DNA of 64,000 nucleotides from Dirofilaria immitis (Eukaryota; Nematoda; Chromadorea; Rhabditida; Onchocercidae). The position numbers and the translations under genes were made by a program. The stretch lies in the NCBI GenBank assembly GCA_024305405.1, contig JAKNDB010000109.1:5394001-5458000 (forward strand), in the 5' to 3' direction. The notes under the pieces are model-generated. The model was not told where the DNA came from. It worked only from the letters and a program-made list of their open reading frames with translations, and did no database searches. Positions 1 through 14,700 of this stretch are shown piece after piece. The number at the start of each line of letters is the position of its first letter. Position 1 is the stretch's first letter.

Positions 1-79
1 TGATAAAAGTGAATGATGCTGATATGCTTCAAGATGCTGGCATAGCTGATTAAAACAATTTCAGATGGTAAGGTTTGAA

Positions 80-121
<42 letters not shown>

Positions 122-3100
122 GCAAATAAAAGTGAATGGATGCTAAATAAAACAAAAGTCCGATCAGAATATTTTCTCAATATTTTGCAGAAGTGATTGA
201 GAAGTTTGAAAGAATACTTTCCCATTATTGTTTAGAAATGTAATAAGTGAAAGAGGGCAAAAGCAACATATGAAATAATAGAAACTATCGAATTTGCTGC
301 GGATTGAGACTCAAAAAATACGGCGTGATCAATTTGAATTGATCTGTACAGAAGTGTTGAATTACATTGACTGATTACCCTATGAGATAAAATCACTTTT
401 GTTTACAGTTCCAGAGATTCGTCTATTATGAATTATTTTATAAACATATTGAATGACCGGTAATCTAATTTGACTCAACTAACGAAAACGATGGTTAATT
501 CAGTAAGCAAGTAATTCATTGCCATTGCAACATTAAGCTGTTCCATTAATGTTTCATAGTTATTAAATGGAAGGTTTACAAATAGCAATGGTTACATATG
601 ATGGAAGCATGATAATAGTATCTTAAAAATCCCTATCAGGTTAATGGCGGAATATCAAAATATTTGATAACTTAGTCAACAGATACTGAGCGATATCGTT
701 TGACGGACGGTATCGAAAACTTTTTCCAAACAATATATACAGGAGCGCGATGAAATGTGACCTCAATTTAATCAAGAGGTAAGCTGCAGAGAGTTAGAAA
801 TAAAAAAATATACCATTGGGTTTCATGGGGTAGATTTTATAATTATGGGCAAATGATGGCTTATAATTCAACATCTTTCGTTACTAAACATCATGGAATC
901 AGAAGATAACAGATCATACTCATTTTGACAGAGGTGTGTATCTTTAGTTGCAATTGCAATGATTTGTCTTTCACTGAACAAAATGACTGTTTGTTCAAAT
1001 TTCGTTTGCTAAATATTAACTGCAAGCTCAGAGTGAGCAGAAATAAACAAGGACGGAAATTGTGCATACACCATTAGTTAAGCAGGAGTCTGAGAAGAGG
1101 ATAAGAGTTCATAAAGCACCGATGGTTCAGGATGATCATCTTGTTTCCATAGATTACCAACTGAAAATGCATAGCTTAGAAAGACGAAAAATACATAATT
1201 TTATGATAGTCTTCTCACAGTAACTTAAAAACAAAAAATGTCCTGACGCTTATTACAACTGGATTATATAACGCTCAAATGGGAAAAAGCTCGTCAAAGA
1301 TCATTTCTTTGTGAATGTTTTTATTTCTTGTTTTTATGATAATGTATATCAAAGTCATTTATGACCAAACATTCTAATTCTTTTGATTTTTCTAAACTTC
1401 TAAATAATTCTTCTCTGGTGATTCTAATTAGTTCGTTGATGGACTCGGATAAATAAAATTTTGGAAATATAAAGTCATGATTGTGAGAACCTTCTCAGGG
1501 AATACTTTCCTCAAGACCGGCTATTCTATAAGTGCTTCTAGGGTTGTGATTAAACAGGGCAGTTAGATTATTTATGATGATGAAATGTGAAGCTTGTGTA
1601 AAGAAAAAGGAGCATGTATTGCACATATTGCACAGATAGGAGGATTACAGCATCGAGAACATGGATGTGATAGAAATGCCCCGTTTTGATGAAGTAGCAA
1701 AAAGGATGAAAGAATGGAGAGATAGACGGGAAGTGATGATTTAACGATAGGTGGAGTAGAAGGTAAGGCACTCCAGCAGACCGAACAGGACGACTGAGAC
1801 ATTAAGTAATTGGATAAGAGAAATGAGGTATAGTAGCGCCAGAGATAGGCCAGCCAAAATGGATTAGTTTGAACCCATCTGTCCTGCTGCCCTTCATTTC
1901 TTCCTTCTTCCTTCGCATTGAATGCTACTGCTGTGCTTCAAATCATCCTTTAGCAACAAGCCCTTTACAGCTTCATCGACCGATCAGCAACTGATTAAAC
2001 TTGTCCTTCTGGTTCTTGTATTGTTGCTTTAAGGATTCCAAATTCTGGATTTCATGAATTTTCTTATTGAAAATAGTCCTTCAAGATATATTTTATACTA
2101 TGCAATTTGTAATAAAAGACAGTCATACAAGTCCTAACCTTCTTCATCCAAAAAAGTATCACGTGGCAGTGCGAGAGATTCATATGAAAATGGGTAACTC
2201 TTTTCAGTTTAGATGTGCAGCTTCACATGTGGAAGAATATCGTTAAAACACAAGAAATTCTGGCATTCATATAATGAGAATAAATAATGGTCCCATTTAG
2301 TAACGTCACTAAGCATAACGAAAATCCAATGCATATATTTCCCAAACAAATTCTTGGACTGTCATCTAATAATTTTTTAAAAGTTTTTTGAAGTTGGCGA
2401 TTAAATCGAAAACAAAATTTTTGTCAAAAGGACCAGTCGCGTCCGTTCTTGCAGATAATTTTCAAGAACTTTAAAGGTATTACATGAAATGAATAAATCA
2501 GGGTCGAATGGTCATTATTGGAGGTGAATCTTGAGGTTATGGGCGGGGTGAGAAGGAAAGATGTTTAAGCAACAATACAGGTGCTCATCCGTATAATCCC
2601 ACGGTCAACAGCAGATACAAAGAGTCGTAATCGAACAAGAAAACGAAAGAGGATAAGATATTTAGTGGCAATTAGGGAAGTGATACTAAGGACAGAAATA
2701 TATGTATAAATATATATGCACACAGAAGTCTGCTGCAACTCTAAAGAAGGAGAATCGGAACACAACGGGAGAAGATACAACTGTGGAACAGATGGTCTCT
2801 TCTTCAGGAGGAAAGAGGTAAATGAAGGTCGTGAGCTCTATTTTAGGGGTTAACAAGCTTCTTTAACGGTCACTACTAATGTGCACAATGACAGAAGGTC
2901 CCAAATGTGACCCTCACGGAAGTTCGTGCATTTTTACATTTGTCTTTTTCCTACTTATTCTTGCTAGCTCTATCCATTTTCTCACTTTTTACACCTTTGA
3001 TATGCAAAAACTTAACGATGTATACCATGTCTAAAATGAACAAATTCAAGGGAAAAATAACTTTTGAAACCACATTGTAGATAGCAAATCATCCAAGCAT

Positions 3101-6100
3101 TATACTTCCGATGTTTTAGAGATATGAGAAGCGAAATCACTTTACTAAGAATAAAAACCAACCCATCAAAAACATTATCTGTAAGATGTTGTTATCTATT
3201 ACTGTCACGATATAGTAGTACCGTTGTTATAACCTGCTATCATTTAATGCAGTGGCGAAAATGCACTAAACAATTAAGTTGCCTCGTCAGCTGTAAAATA
3301 AATATCTAATCAAGATCAACAAACCTATCGAATATTAATGAACAGAAACAATGCATTAATGAGTTAACGAAGTTCAAGATAATAAAACACAAATTTAAGC
3401 CCATCTGTAGTACTACATGAATTCCTCAGAGTTCAGTGCAATGGCTTCAATTTTAAATTACAGTGATAAATGTTCAACTTTAGTGAAAAATATGATACGA
3501 CCAAAATATGAGGCTTTCATTACTTGGTGGATTTTAAAACATAACGAAACCCCATAATTGTATGTAATTGCAGCAGTCTTGCAAATTGAGAATCACAGGT
3601 GATATCTTCAAATTTTCGGTTATATGATCTCAGAATTTCTTGTTCTAAGAGCTACGAAAAAGTCTTAGCAAAAAAAAACTCAAGTCTCAGATAAAGCCGA
3701 AAATAAAAACTTTCTCACTAATGGAAAACTTAATAACTAATAAAGAAGAAGGTAAAAATCGGCAAAATTAAAAGCTAGCCCTCATTTCAACTTGAAGATA
3801 TTCCCAATCGAAATGAGACATCATTTTTCGCCAGTTTGCCATCGCTAAATTTTGTCGTAATAAAAAATTTTAAACAATGAATACTTGAGGAGCGCGAAAT
3901 TGTTAGTTTGTCACACAAGCTAGACAGAGATAAAGGTATTCAAATGGCTCAAATGTTGACATTTCAAGAAGACAAAGAGAATGAGCAGGCTGATTAATTC
4001 ATTAACTTGCCGATCAACGGATATTGGTTCGAACTAACACTATATGTTGTCAAAAGCGTCAACCCTCCTGGCATACGGTAACGAAGGATTTACAAAAGTG
4101 TAGGGAGAAATGAAGGTGGAGTTGAGAAGGAGGGTTATTGAAGAGTGCCGATTTTGCACCTGTTTGTTTAAGGATTGAGAGGATGGGGTAATGGGATATT
4201 TTTCAACGTACAATAATGCTTGCTTGGCAGCTGCTCTATCCCCTTCCTTCTTTTTCCTCCCACTCTTATTTCCTTATTCTCCCATTATTACTAACAGATA
4301 ATAAGTTAGAATATCTATTTGGTTTATTGTTGACAGATAACGGCATTATTACGGCTAAAGAGAGTACCATTAGAAGAGAGCGGATGAACTAATATCCTAG
4401 ATATCCTAATAATCTTGTATTTTAATTTACCGAGAATTTCACCGAGATTTGAAGCTAGAGCTCTAATTTATGGAAATTGATTTTACTAACAGTCTTAGTT
4501 GAGCGGAACTATTTTTTTCAATTACCTAAAATTCGAAAGTGATAAAAGTCTTCGACTATAATCAGAAGCTTCAGCACTTCAATATGAATTTGCTAAAACG
4601 TGTTGAAGGACTTCATTCTTCTATACTCTATTTTGGCTTTATATTCAAAACATGGTTTTAAGTTCAAGATTTCCCATTCTATTTATGTAACTTTCCAACA
4701 CTTTTATAAAATCATTGTTACTTTAGAAGCACGAAATGTGCGTTTTAAACTTAAATAGTGTGTAGATGGGATAGGGAAGGAAAAGAAAAGAAAGAAACGT
4801 CTGGAGAAACAGTGTAGCTAGCTAGTAGAGGGAGAATTGATAGCAAGATCCATATCCAAACGACAAAATTTTTGAAATTGAAAGGTTATAAATTTGTACG
4901 CTGCGGAAACAAAATTGCGGCAGATGTTAATAGTGGTGGTCGTCCAGCTTTGTTCAAAAATATTTGTGAGAGGAGCAAAAACGATGATACCTTGTTGTCT
5001 GGCTGCCCTACTACCAGAAACCAACAGGTGGTATTTGAACCCTCACGTCAATAAATTTGATTTTTTCGTGTTTATTCACCTATGATTGATTTAAATATCA
5101 GCTGCCATAGAAATTTGCATTCTCAAAAAGAGGGTGAAAATCATGGTTAAGAGACAGCTAGTCATATCTCAACAGTTTATTTGTGCATTTTTTTCTTTAT
5201 AACAAAAACTTCAGTGCAAAACACTTCCGCCACTTTATTGCAGATGGTAAGCAGAGTTACCTCGCAAATAAGTACTACATTCTGTGGGTGATAATACCTG
5301 AAATCTTTTACTCCTATCATGGATATAAATTTAAATTCGGTAAATAAGATGTCGAGGCGTGAAATGAGTTGGTAATCATTTCAGCAACAAAGCAAAACAA
5401 TCTGGAGTTTATCATAATTTTCTCGTTATTCCAGAATACTTTACAATTTATAAAAACAACCAATTTTGTTACAGGAATAATATAGCTTTTCAGCATGTAA
5501 TACAGGCATAAATGAAAATACTAATCTAATAATTTCCATGAATATTAATTGTGTATGTTCTGTAAGCGACAACATATTGTACGTAATTCAGTTTGCCACA
5601 GTTTTGCTTAATTAAACTGTATTTAAATTGTACCTTTTTTTGTAATATACATAATTTAACTACAGTTTAATTATAGACATATATTTTGTATTTAAATTAT
5701 GTTCTTTTTTGATTTCCTAGTACTTCCAAAGCAAAAATTCTATTTCAATCTTAAAAGTTTCCTTCTTCAATATGCTCTCCGGTCGGTACTTTCCGCAGTT
5801 CTTAAATGCCAAAAATAAAAGTTTGGTTTATTTAAACAAAAGAGATGCGTAGTTGCATCTTACTCAATGTATAAACATAAATTATCTAAATTTAAAGCAA
5901 AATGCAGTGATTGATAAACAACAATGAACAAAACTTCTAGCTCTAAATGAGAACATCACGCCCAATAATAAAAGCAAGATATATTGCAAAAGAGAAAACT
6001 GAAAATCCCGAATCTAGTAGCCAGATATCACGATATCGAATTCTTTTGCTTCAATAATTTCGACTCTAACTACATTTATTCATTTGCATACTTGTTAATC

Positions 6101-6437
6101 AGAAAATCTGGGGAATGAGAAAGGAACCATTTGATGTATAGCAGCATATCTCTCTTTAGCAATGTGATTGAATAGTCATCTGAGGAGGATTTCACTACAA
6201 TCGCCAAGTCAAATCTATCTGTTCGCTGATTTGGATGCTAATAATTTATGAACCTAAATTTCGATGTGCTACGTTTACTTTACAGTAACTAATAAAGCAA
6301 GAAAAATTTGAAATAATCACTACAGCGGTATTAAACAAACAGAATCCATAAATTTAATTTATTTAGCTTATTGCACGTCAAATTTTGCCGAATTACACGT
6401 ATAAATAGAATAAAGCGATGGATGAAAGCTGATATTA
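1..6437. other. Gene-poor region, no gene recognised
   Basis: No stretch here gives a protein I recognise on either strand. Open frames are short (under about 80 codons) and full of residues typical of translated AT-rich noncoding DNA. The only clear structure is the TA microsatellite near the left end. A few pyrimidine-rich, GC-richer islands (around 1870-1930 and 4230-4290) could be regulatory or untranslated sequence of a distant gene, but nothing in the sequence proves it. Confidence 0.5.
81..115. repeat. (TA)n microsatellite
   Basis: An uninterrupted TA dinucleotide run of about 17-18 units, ending in a TTTATA variant. It is a simple length-variable repeat with no coding content. Confidence 0.95.
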
Positions 6438-6607
6438 TGTGTATGTGTGTATATGTATGTGTGTATTATGTATGCGCGTGTGTGTGTGTTGTGTGTGTGT
6501 GTGTATGTGTGTGTGTATGTGTGTGTATGTGTGTGTGTGTGTATGTATGTGTATGTATGTATATGTATGTATATGTGTGTTATTTTGTGTGTGTGTGTGT
6601 GTGTATA
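6438..6607. repeat. (TG)n / (TGTA)n compound microsatellite
   Basis: About 170 bp of TG repeats broken by TATG and TGCGCG interruptions. Both strands yield long artificial open frames made of Cys/Val/Met or His/Thr/Tyr repeats, which should not be annotated as proteins. Such a tract can form Z-DNA and is highly length-variable. Confidence 0.95.
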
Positions 6608-9600
6608 TAGTGTTTCCACGACCGGGCAGGTGCGGTCATATAAATTACTGTAGCCCAGAAGGACGAAAATAGATTCGATTTGATACATATATTTGTAAAG
6701 ATGAATTCCATGTGCGGTGTTTGTATACAATATTTAGACGATAATATCACTTCATCAAAATGATGGTAGTAGTTCTATGACCATATAAAATGACTAACAG
6801 CCACAAATACCAGGAAACTCAATTTCTTTATATAAAACTAACATAGCAGTGATGTGTTGAACTGGTGTCTTCAAATTCGTGCATTTTCTAGTTAGAAGGA
6901 GTTATCCAAATCATATTTTAATATTAAAAACGACTACAATTAAATTACCTGGAGGTGATAAGAATAAGATGGTACAAACTTACAAGTCAAGCGTAGCGGC
7001 ACCGAAACGTGAAATTGCTAGCCAAGCGCACAAATAGAGAATTTCTCAAATTATACCCAACTGATTTGTCTCATAACTGCGATATATTTTCAGGAACTTA
7101 AAAGCATAAAGCAAGAGACATAATCATTAGATGAAAGAAGAAATCAAAAGGTAACAAGCTGAAGCCAATGTTGGAGAGGAAGTAGAGGGAAGTTATGGAT
7201 AAAATTGAAAGATTTAGCCAACATCATAGATGGATGGCATTGGCAATAAAACGGTATGCACAGAGACAACATTAAAAGTAGCTTCTTATTGTTCACATCA
7301 AATCGGAACATCAGTTAAGGGTTAATATCCGACACAATGGCAATAGCTACATGAGAACAAATTCAAATAAACGTAAGCAAATTCTGAATGCAACGTAAAA
7401 GATGAAGGAAAAACGTAAAACAGTTTCAAGAAGGCGCAATAAATTATTTTAATCCAGAAAATATTCAGGATTTTCATGTCGTTAAGAAGAAATATTATTT
7501 CAAAAGAAGTTATATTAAGGAACGGATAGAAAGCAAGATCTTTAACTGAGGCGGCGTTTATAAGATGAATGTTTAGAACATGAAGCATGCAGTTGAGAAG
7601 AAATCTCAAGGGTATATACGGAGATATTCTGAGACTTATAAATATAACGATAAGTCCGCTCAATCATATATAAAAATAATGAAAGTATGGTTTGGATGGG
7701 ATGGAGCTGATAATACCTTCGGGATACATTAAATACTCTGACAAGCATGTACGTATACAAGTATCTTTATATGTATGTATACTGGTTTGCTTAGAAAATA
7801 AATGTACCGAAAGCTTAAAGGTAAAAATGAATTCGCACATGTATGGATACTGAAATAAGAAGTAACACTTTTCCATATGTTCCAAGCACCTTATTTCATG
7901 AGGTTTTTGGTTCCGAATTCGACAAGAGTTCTAACATCTCTTTCTGGTCTGTGAAAACTTCTGTCCCTCGATAACATATTTGAATCATTACTCAGTACTT
8001 CCCAATTCCCTGTCGTCTTTTCGATATCATATTTCAACCATGCGAAGTTGGAGTTTAAAGTACATATTTAAGCTGAATATAGATTTCAATGCAATGTTCA
8101 TAGATATCGTTAATATGATAAAAAGACGTTTCAGTTATATTTCAATCGTGAAACGGTGCTTGATAATTTTAATCGAACCACTAATGAAATGATTCCAGAT
8201 ATCATCTATCGAGGTAGTTTTATTGACCGTATAAATTTTCCTGAGGGAACATCAAAGAAAGTATAAACAAATCAGATTCTCTTTCAAGAAGCGAAACTTG
8301 GAGCGAATCAATTTTTAAAATTCGTAAGACTACGCGGAAATGTTACAAGAAATGCCATAATCCTATGATTCACAGAGTAATGTGAATCACTCTTCATTCT
8401 TTCTGAGAAACTTAAAAGCTTGATTTAAAAACCAAATGCTTAATTCAATTCAATGAGCCATATTAAGACAATACCACACATAATGAAATGTACTCGATTG
8501 TTTGTTTACAAGGCCCTCAAAACCTGCCGTTAGACTTCCTATTTAATCCATTAGTTGATCAGTTGATCAGTTTTTGACGAAGATTTCTGATATCCTTGTG
8601 TAAATTAACGTACAAGAATTTCTTCTTTCAGAAAAAGAAGCTAGAAAAGGCTAAAAAGTTTTCTTTACGCAAAATAAAGCTAAAATATTCCTATAGTATT
8701 TGCAACAAATTTTTTATTTCAGAAAGTACTGATAAAAACAAACACCAATTAGTGTTTTAATGTTAATACATAAATTGCACAAATGAGATTAAACCAGAGG
8801 TACACATCCGCAGTGCTTTAGAAAAAGTGTCGTCGAATACTACACAGGTTGGTTTAGCATTCCGGAGTCAGGAATATGCAGATGAGCCCATTTAAAAATT
8901 CTCAATTTTTTGCTATACGCTACACAGAATGATACAATAATGATTTTCCGTTGTGCAATATGGCATGAATGAACGGTATTATCAACTTTCAGTTTCTCTT
9001 TTCGTATGTCTACTAGGGTGCTATTCCAATTTGTTGCAAGAATGTATGCGTAATATGTCTATGCCGAATTCTACGCAAATGAATTCGACTAATGAATTCG
9101 ATTAGCAGAGAAATGAAAGAACCTAAATTTCTGATTACAACTCCCAACATTCTAATTAGCTTTTTACTTTCCACATTCAATATCCTAAGCTCTAAATTAT
9201 TCTACATCAACTAAATCAAAACGATCTTCTCAACTCTACTGCAAAAAAAGCAAAAATATGCTAGTTACTGCATTTAGGAAACTAAAATAAATCGAAGTTG
9301 CATACTCTATGTATTAGTCATTATAATTTGCATTTCTGATAATTCTCAATTCGTTAACTTTTCAACTCATTGATGTATTTTCGTCATAAATCATTTCCAC
9401 GAATAATCATTTGACCACAAAGAGAGATAATCCCCAGATAGCAAATTCCTTTTTGTAACCTTCATATTATTCAAAGTCTGAAGATCCTTCAACACTCAAC
9501 ACTTAAAATAAAAAGTTCCCGGAACTTTGATACTACCCAAATATATGATTGAAGAACACGGAAAAGAAGTTAACAGTCCGAAAATTAGAATTTATAGAAA

Positions 9601-9634
9601 TATCAAAATTTTGATAAAAAAAATTTGATATTAA
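6608..9634. other. Intergenic, nothing recognised
   Basis: AT-rich sequence with only short open frames. I see no domain, RNA gene or repeat family member that I can support. Confidence 0.5.
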
Positions 9635-10201
9635 TTAGAAAGTTGGATGGATAATTTCAGAATGAATCGAAGTAGTAAACTTTTTCCGGAAGAAAGGAAG
9701 CTGATCATTGTATACTACTACCAGCCATACAATTAATAAATTCGAAATAACTTGAATGAACATTTCAATATAATAAGCCCTTACCCAACTTTGAAAGATT
9801 GTTGAAACAGTCTCACTTAGATGGGTGGTAGGAGGATGAGCACAAGATAATAGGATTGCATGCGGTAGCACAAATGAGCTGGACATATCAACAATGGACA
9901 AACGACGAGAAGCGCATTCAAGGAGCAATTTAATAGAGCTTTGGTCAGGATGCTCCCATCCTCCCTTCTCATCGTCCTCTTCTTGCTGCCATCCGCTGGC
10001 CCTGATTAAGGTACGATTGAGGAGCACACGGGTGTGGAGAATGCTGTTATAACCCTGCCTGCCCTTCTCCTCCCTCTTCCACCATCTCCAACTTCCGATC
10101 CATTCAGCCTTAGCCCATCTGGCTCCATGCAATCTTCCTCGATACGACACCAAGCAATCCACCTTCCTTCTAAATGGAAAGAGAAATAAATGGAAACACA
10201 T
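9635..10201 (-). CDS. Uncharacterised 188-codon open frame (doubtful)
   Basis: This is the longest uninterrupted frame in the left 21 kb: ATG to stop, 188 codons, read leftward. Its first two thirds lie in a GC-richer island (about 9880-10170) with many Trp, Arg and Glu residues. The C-terminal part contains a hydrophobic segment (around residues 145-165) followed by a basic tail. I recognise no family. The local GC rise lowers stop-codon frequency, so the length alone is weak evidence. No good splice or poly(A) context was evident. It could be a real exon, an untranslated exon or chance. Confidence 0.2.
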   Translation of the reverse strand: MCFHLFLFPFRRKVDCLVSYRGRLHGARWAKAEWIGSWRWWKREEKGRQGYNSILHTRVLLNRTLIRASGWQQEEDDEKGGWEHPDQSSIKLLLECASRRLSIVDMSSSFVLPHAILLSCAHPPTTHLSETVSTIFQSWVRAYYIEMFIQVISNLLIVWLVVVYNDQLPFFRKKFTTSIHSEIIHPTF

Positions 10202-10671
10202 GCGTAAACATTATTTTACCAAACGCATTGCATACTATCCACGTGGAGTGTCATACGTCTTTTCTTCTCCGATCCCAAGAGTATCCAAGCTAAGGAGGTA
10301 CAAACTTTCAGTTTCGTGCGCGCTACTTGTCAATTCAGCACTGAATTTGAAATCTCCGCTTTTAACTAATATCGAAAGATTCCTCTTATCTGTTAAAGTC
10401 GAAGTTTTGGGGTCATAAGCATAGCATAATCCATGCAGATGCTTATCGATTCATTTCAGGTTTACTAAGCGTAGGAAGAAGAGGGAGGGTTCGTAGGCAT
10501 TGTTGCCGGCAACTGGATGATTTATTCTGATAATGTTGGATGATTGTAAACAAACAAATAGGGAAGCAAAGTGTAAACAAAAAATAATTACGATAGGGAT
10601 GGACTATACCAGCAACTCCTTTACAGATGCTAATTGCTCAAAATAATGAAAAGATATTGAGAAGACAGATG

Positions 10672-10689
10672 AAAAAAAAAAAAAAAAAA
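10672..10689 (+). repeat. A18 homopolymer
   Basis: Eighteen consecutive A residues after GATG and before GATGG. There is no recognisable retroposed gene directly upstream, so this is a simple homopolymer and not evidently the tail of a processed pseudogene. Confidence 0.9.
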
Positions 10690-11375
10690 GATGGATTAGT
10701 TATATATTTGGATGCAGTTATAGGAAAAATAAGGGTGACGATTTGGATAAAGTGGTGTTAAATGACCATTTGGCAATAGATTTTAGTACTGGAGATTGAG
10801 TAGTCCTGTAAATGTAAATGTGTTCCATTTCATTGCTACGGTCGTGGACATGTTCTCAGTGACATATGATAGACAAGTAAAGTGCTCGCCGGTCCCCACA
10901 AAACGAACTTATCTAACGATATCTCCCCATATCTCTGAAAACAGTTGTCACGAATTACTACTGTTACTATTACAATTACTGCTGACATTAATTCTACTAA
11001 TACTATCACTTCTGCGAGTACCATGATGATAGATGATGAAAACCACTCTTTCTTTTGGACAGAATGCTTCTAACATATATTGGAGGGAGCGCGTAGGCAC
11101 TACTGCAGGTGAAATTGTGAAAGTAAGCGACGAAGTAATGTGAATGCCATGCTATGCTGTCTCCAAGAGGTCTATGATGTATTCATCCACTCATTCATTC
11201 TGAATTCGAAATTCCAAATGCAGGCAAACACACTATCGTGCACCTTGTAGGGCACCTCACTGGCTGCAATAGAGCTGCTCCAAATACGGTGTGCTTTATT
11301 TTGAATTAGAGGCCTCAGGGACAATTTAATGAGTCGTTGGCCAGCTGAAGTATACAATCATCCATCCATCACGTG

Positions 11376-11452
11376 CATATATATACACACACGATATATA
11401 TATATATATATAGTACATATATATACTATATATGTACATACACCATATGTGC
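11376..11452. repeat. TA/CA-rich simple repeat with self-complementarity
   Basis: A TATATACACACACG block followed by (TA)n and a GTACATATATATACTATATATGTAC segment that is nearly self-complementary. It generates spurious Ile/Tyr-rich open frames on both strands. Confidence 0.9.
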
Positions 11453-11680
11453 ATACGCCATGTTTCAAATCTTATCCTACCAGTGCTCCGATGTGGAAAC
11501 TTTTCGGCATCTACCGACATTACTGGATAGATGTAGGAAGACGCGGCAGACAGCATCTTCAACCAATCAATACCTGCTTTACATCAGCTTATTTTTGTGA
11601 ACACCTGCGGTAGATGAGCTAATATTGGGAGGATGCTTTGCAAATGCGCTTTGTACGCTTATTTACATGTGAATCGTTGT

Positions 11681-11717
11681 TCCTGTTGTTGTTGCTGCTG
11701 CTGCTGCAGTTGCTGCT
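11681..11717. repeat. (TGT/TGC)n triplet repeat
   Basis: A TTG/CTG triplet array (TGTTGTTGTTGCTGCTGCTGCTGC followed by imperfect units). It could encode polyglutamine or polyleucine in an exon, but no surrounding coding frame is convincing, so I treat it as a microsatellite. Confidence 0.85.
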
Positions 11718-14700
11718 ATCTCATTAAATAGCATGACTTGATAATGGTATGGCGTGCTGTGCATGTATACTGATACTTGTACCTTCTTCCCTTCCTGCAC
11801 TGCATCATCTTCTGCGTACAGTAAACTGATACATCAATATATACATAGGATTAATCAAGGGTAATAATGAATAGCTAATGCGAAAATTAGTTCTTCGATG
11901 ATTTTAAGGAATACCACTGGTACAAGCAGGCCTTTCAAACTAACTGCTCAATATTTAAAGTTCTTGTATGAAATAATGCATACAATTGTACATAATGGTA
12001 CTGCTAAAATTTTGAATCTAAATAAGGCACTAACATCCAAATGTATATCAGGTAATGCTAGTGCAACAAACCATTATAATATGTGCAATATACCGACAAT
12101 TTAGAAATACTTTTTGAGATGAAAAAAGAAAGTAAAAAAATATGAGTAAAGAATATTAAAAGCATTTCACGAATCATCTTTATGCATTGAAAATTTAAAA
12201 GCCCAAGTTCAAGGGAAACGGTCTCTATTCCAGTATGAACAAAGATTCTGTGTAGAATCCCTGATCTTTCATAAAAGCAGTCCCTATTTCCATCTTAAAT
12301 AACACTTTCGTGAATCGAATGATGAAAGATCACTCACTTCATGAACTATCGCTATTACTTTCAACCCTTCTTAGAATCCAATTAAAAAAGACATCTTTTA
12401 TCATGCATTCTTCATTACCGTTATATGTTTGCTCACTTTTTCACTTTTCCATTCTTATCTTAGACAATTCCAAATACATAGTTAGAACAAACTATAAACT
12501 ATCAAATGTCGCATAAAGTAAACAAGCAAGCAAATGGCACTAATAACAGGTGAGTGGCGGCATACGGTAATCGCTAAAGGTAACTGGTTTCCAATGGTCT
12601 GGGGTGTGTCGCCACTAACATAGTACGGTGTTTATTCCAATAGCTTCCTTTTATGTTTCCAAATGCTAAAAAAGCATAAAACCGCTTTTATTCTTAAAAA
12701 TTTGAGGTACCGATTTAAAGTTATGATTAACAATGATTTTAGCATTTCGTTTGCGATGAGTTAATTCTTCAGTAGCTAAGTGATAACAAGAACTCAAATA
12801 TTTCATTTGTGAAAATGCGCATCTAAAATATCGACAGCAATTTTCAAATGTCTCAAACTGAAGTAGATGAATGCTTTAGGAATCATAAAGATTATCGGTT
12901 ACAAAAAAATAAATACAATGCAAAAGATGCAAGAAAGTGGAACAGGAGTGTTTCACGGACAACTACTATTTTAATTGCTGTAAAGCATATATAAACTAAA
13001 TGATCCTATTATATGATTTTGAAAAGAGAGATTATACCCATGTTAAAAAACGGCTGCATGACATACCGCAAAGAGGGAGGTCGTTAAATTATAACAGTTC
13101 AAATCAAGGCAATTATTACTTCTGTTTGTTGAATTGGCGATTATCATTTCCATAAGTTAATCTTTTTTCATTGAATATTCAAATGAATCTATTTCATAGT
13201 CCTTAGTGTTTCAATTTATATGATGTTGGTACCGCATTTTGGATAGGACATACTCCGACTATCATTTGAAATCCATTGTACTTTTCTCTTCTTAATCCAT
13301 AGTAACTAAAGGGAATATTCAATACTCGCCGCTCATCCTAATCCATCATGAATCTAATGCTGCTTCTTTCTCCTAATCCTTCAGTGTCATTTTTTCCAAT
13401 CATTTAGCATGAAAATCAAGTTTAGTCAAATTGATAGGTTGGGTCAATCTAGCCAACAATTACATTACCGGAATATAATAAATTTCTTAAGTTCATCCAG
13501 CAATTTCTGTTTGAAATACTTGAGATTTTTGACTGCTAAGCGATTATTTCAAGAGCAAAACATATTAAAATCCAAATACCTCCACTTACTTTTTCTAAGA
13601 TTTATAGGTTATTTTAAGTTGTGTGCTAGATTATTTTGCTGAAAGCAATCGTCGGAAGCAAAATCAGTATTACAAGTGAAAATTTATTTGATAATACAAC
13701 TGATAATTACGTCGGACAGTTACTTTTGATGCATAAAAGAATAAGTAGAGCAAAAGTCTGGTGGTCCCACATTTTATTTCAAGCATGATTACTCCTCATG
13801 TGAGAAAACAACATATCTATGAAAAAAAAATTCTTCGCAACTTTTCAACTTTTATTGCTTTTTTCGTATTATTTCTCCTATCTCATCGCATTCAATATCG
13901 TGTAATCAAGATTTTGCTTAACTTTTGAACGGATTATATTTTAGTTATATTAAATCTATATATAGTCTTTAGGTTAAAAAGATTTTTTCCCTGCAAGTAT
14001 TCACAGAAATTTTTCATAACGTTTTTCATACCTTTTATGCAAACATTTCTTAATAAGCTATTGAATTTATTACGCTAACTGACTGAATTTCATTAAGATC
14101 AAAATCAAGCGATCGAATATTTTTCGGAATTCATGACTAAATAATCTAAAAACAACTGATCAAAACCAAAACATTTAGAGACCTGTATTCTTGTCACGCG
14201 CTGTTTTTGCATTTGGGTAGTACAGAAGTTGAAAAATGAACATAGTACACCATATGTATCCATCTATCATTTTACAAGCCTGTTAACAGTCTCAAATTAT
14301 ACAATTAACAAACGTAAGTAATTAGTAAAAGATTCTGTCTGTGCCTGTTTACGTTTTTCAGCAGATACTTATTGGATTGTAACTGCTTTTTAATGTATAC
14401 AACAAATGTCGTGACGGCTAGAATGATTGATCAACTCATTGTTGAACATTCATTCTTTTTAACCTAACTCAGTAAAAGCAAGATGTTATCAGCTTTGCTT
14501 ACTTCTTACCAGACATTTATTCTACGTAAAATTTCGTACATATTTTAGCTTGGAGTGGAAAAACTTTCAAAAGAGAAACTTTATAAATATTCTTTCAAGG
14601 AGTCTAAGTCTAAAAAATTCTTCTAATGTAAGTTCAAATTCAATCTCATGGAATATTGCACTACTTGGAAACTTCTTACTTTCAAGTAGTTTTCTGTGGA

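Noticed and set aside
4020..4040. GGTTCGAAC resembling a tRNA B box
   Set aside because: No matching A box, cloverleaf or downstream T run at the right spacing.
6368..6730. Long open frames on both strands across the TG repeat
   Set aside because: They are low-complexity translations of the microsatellite (Cys/Val or His/Thr/Tyr runs).
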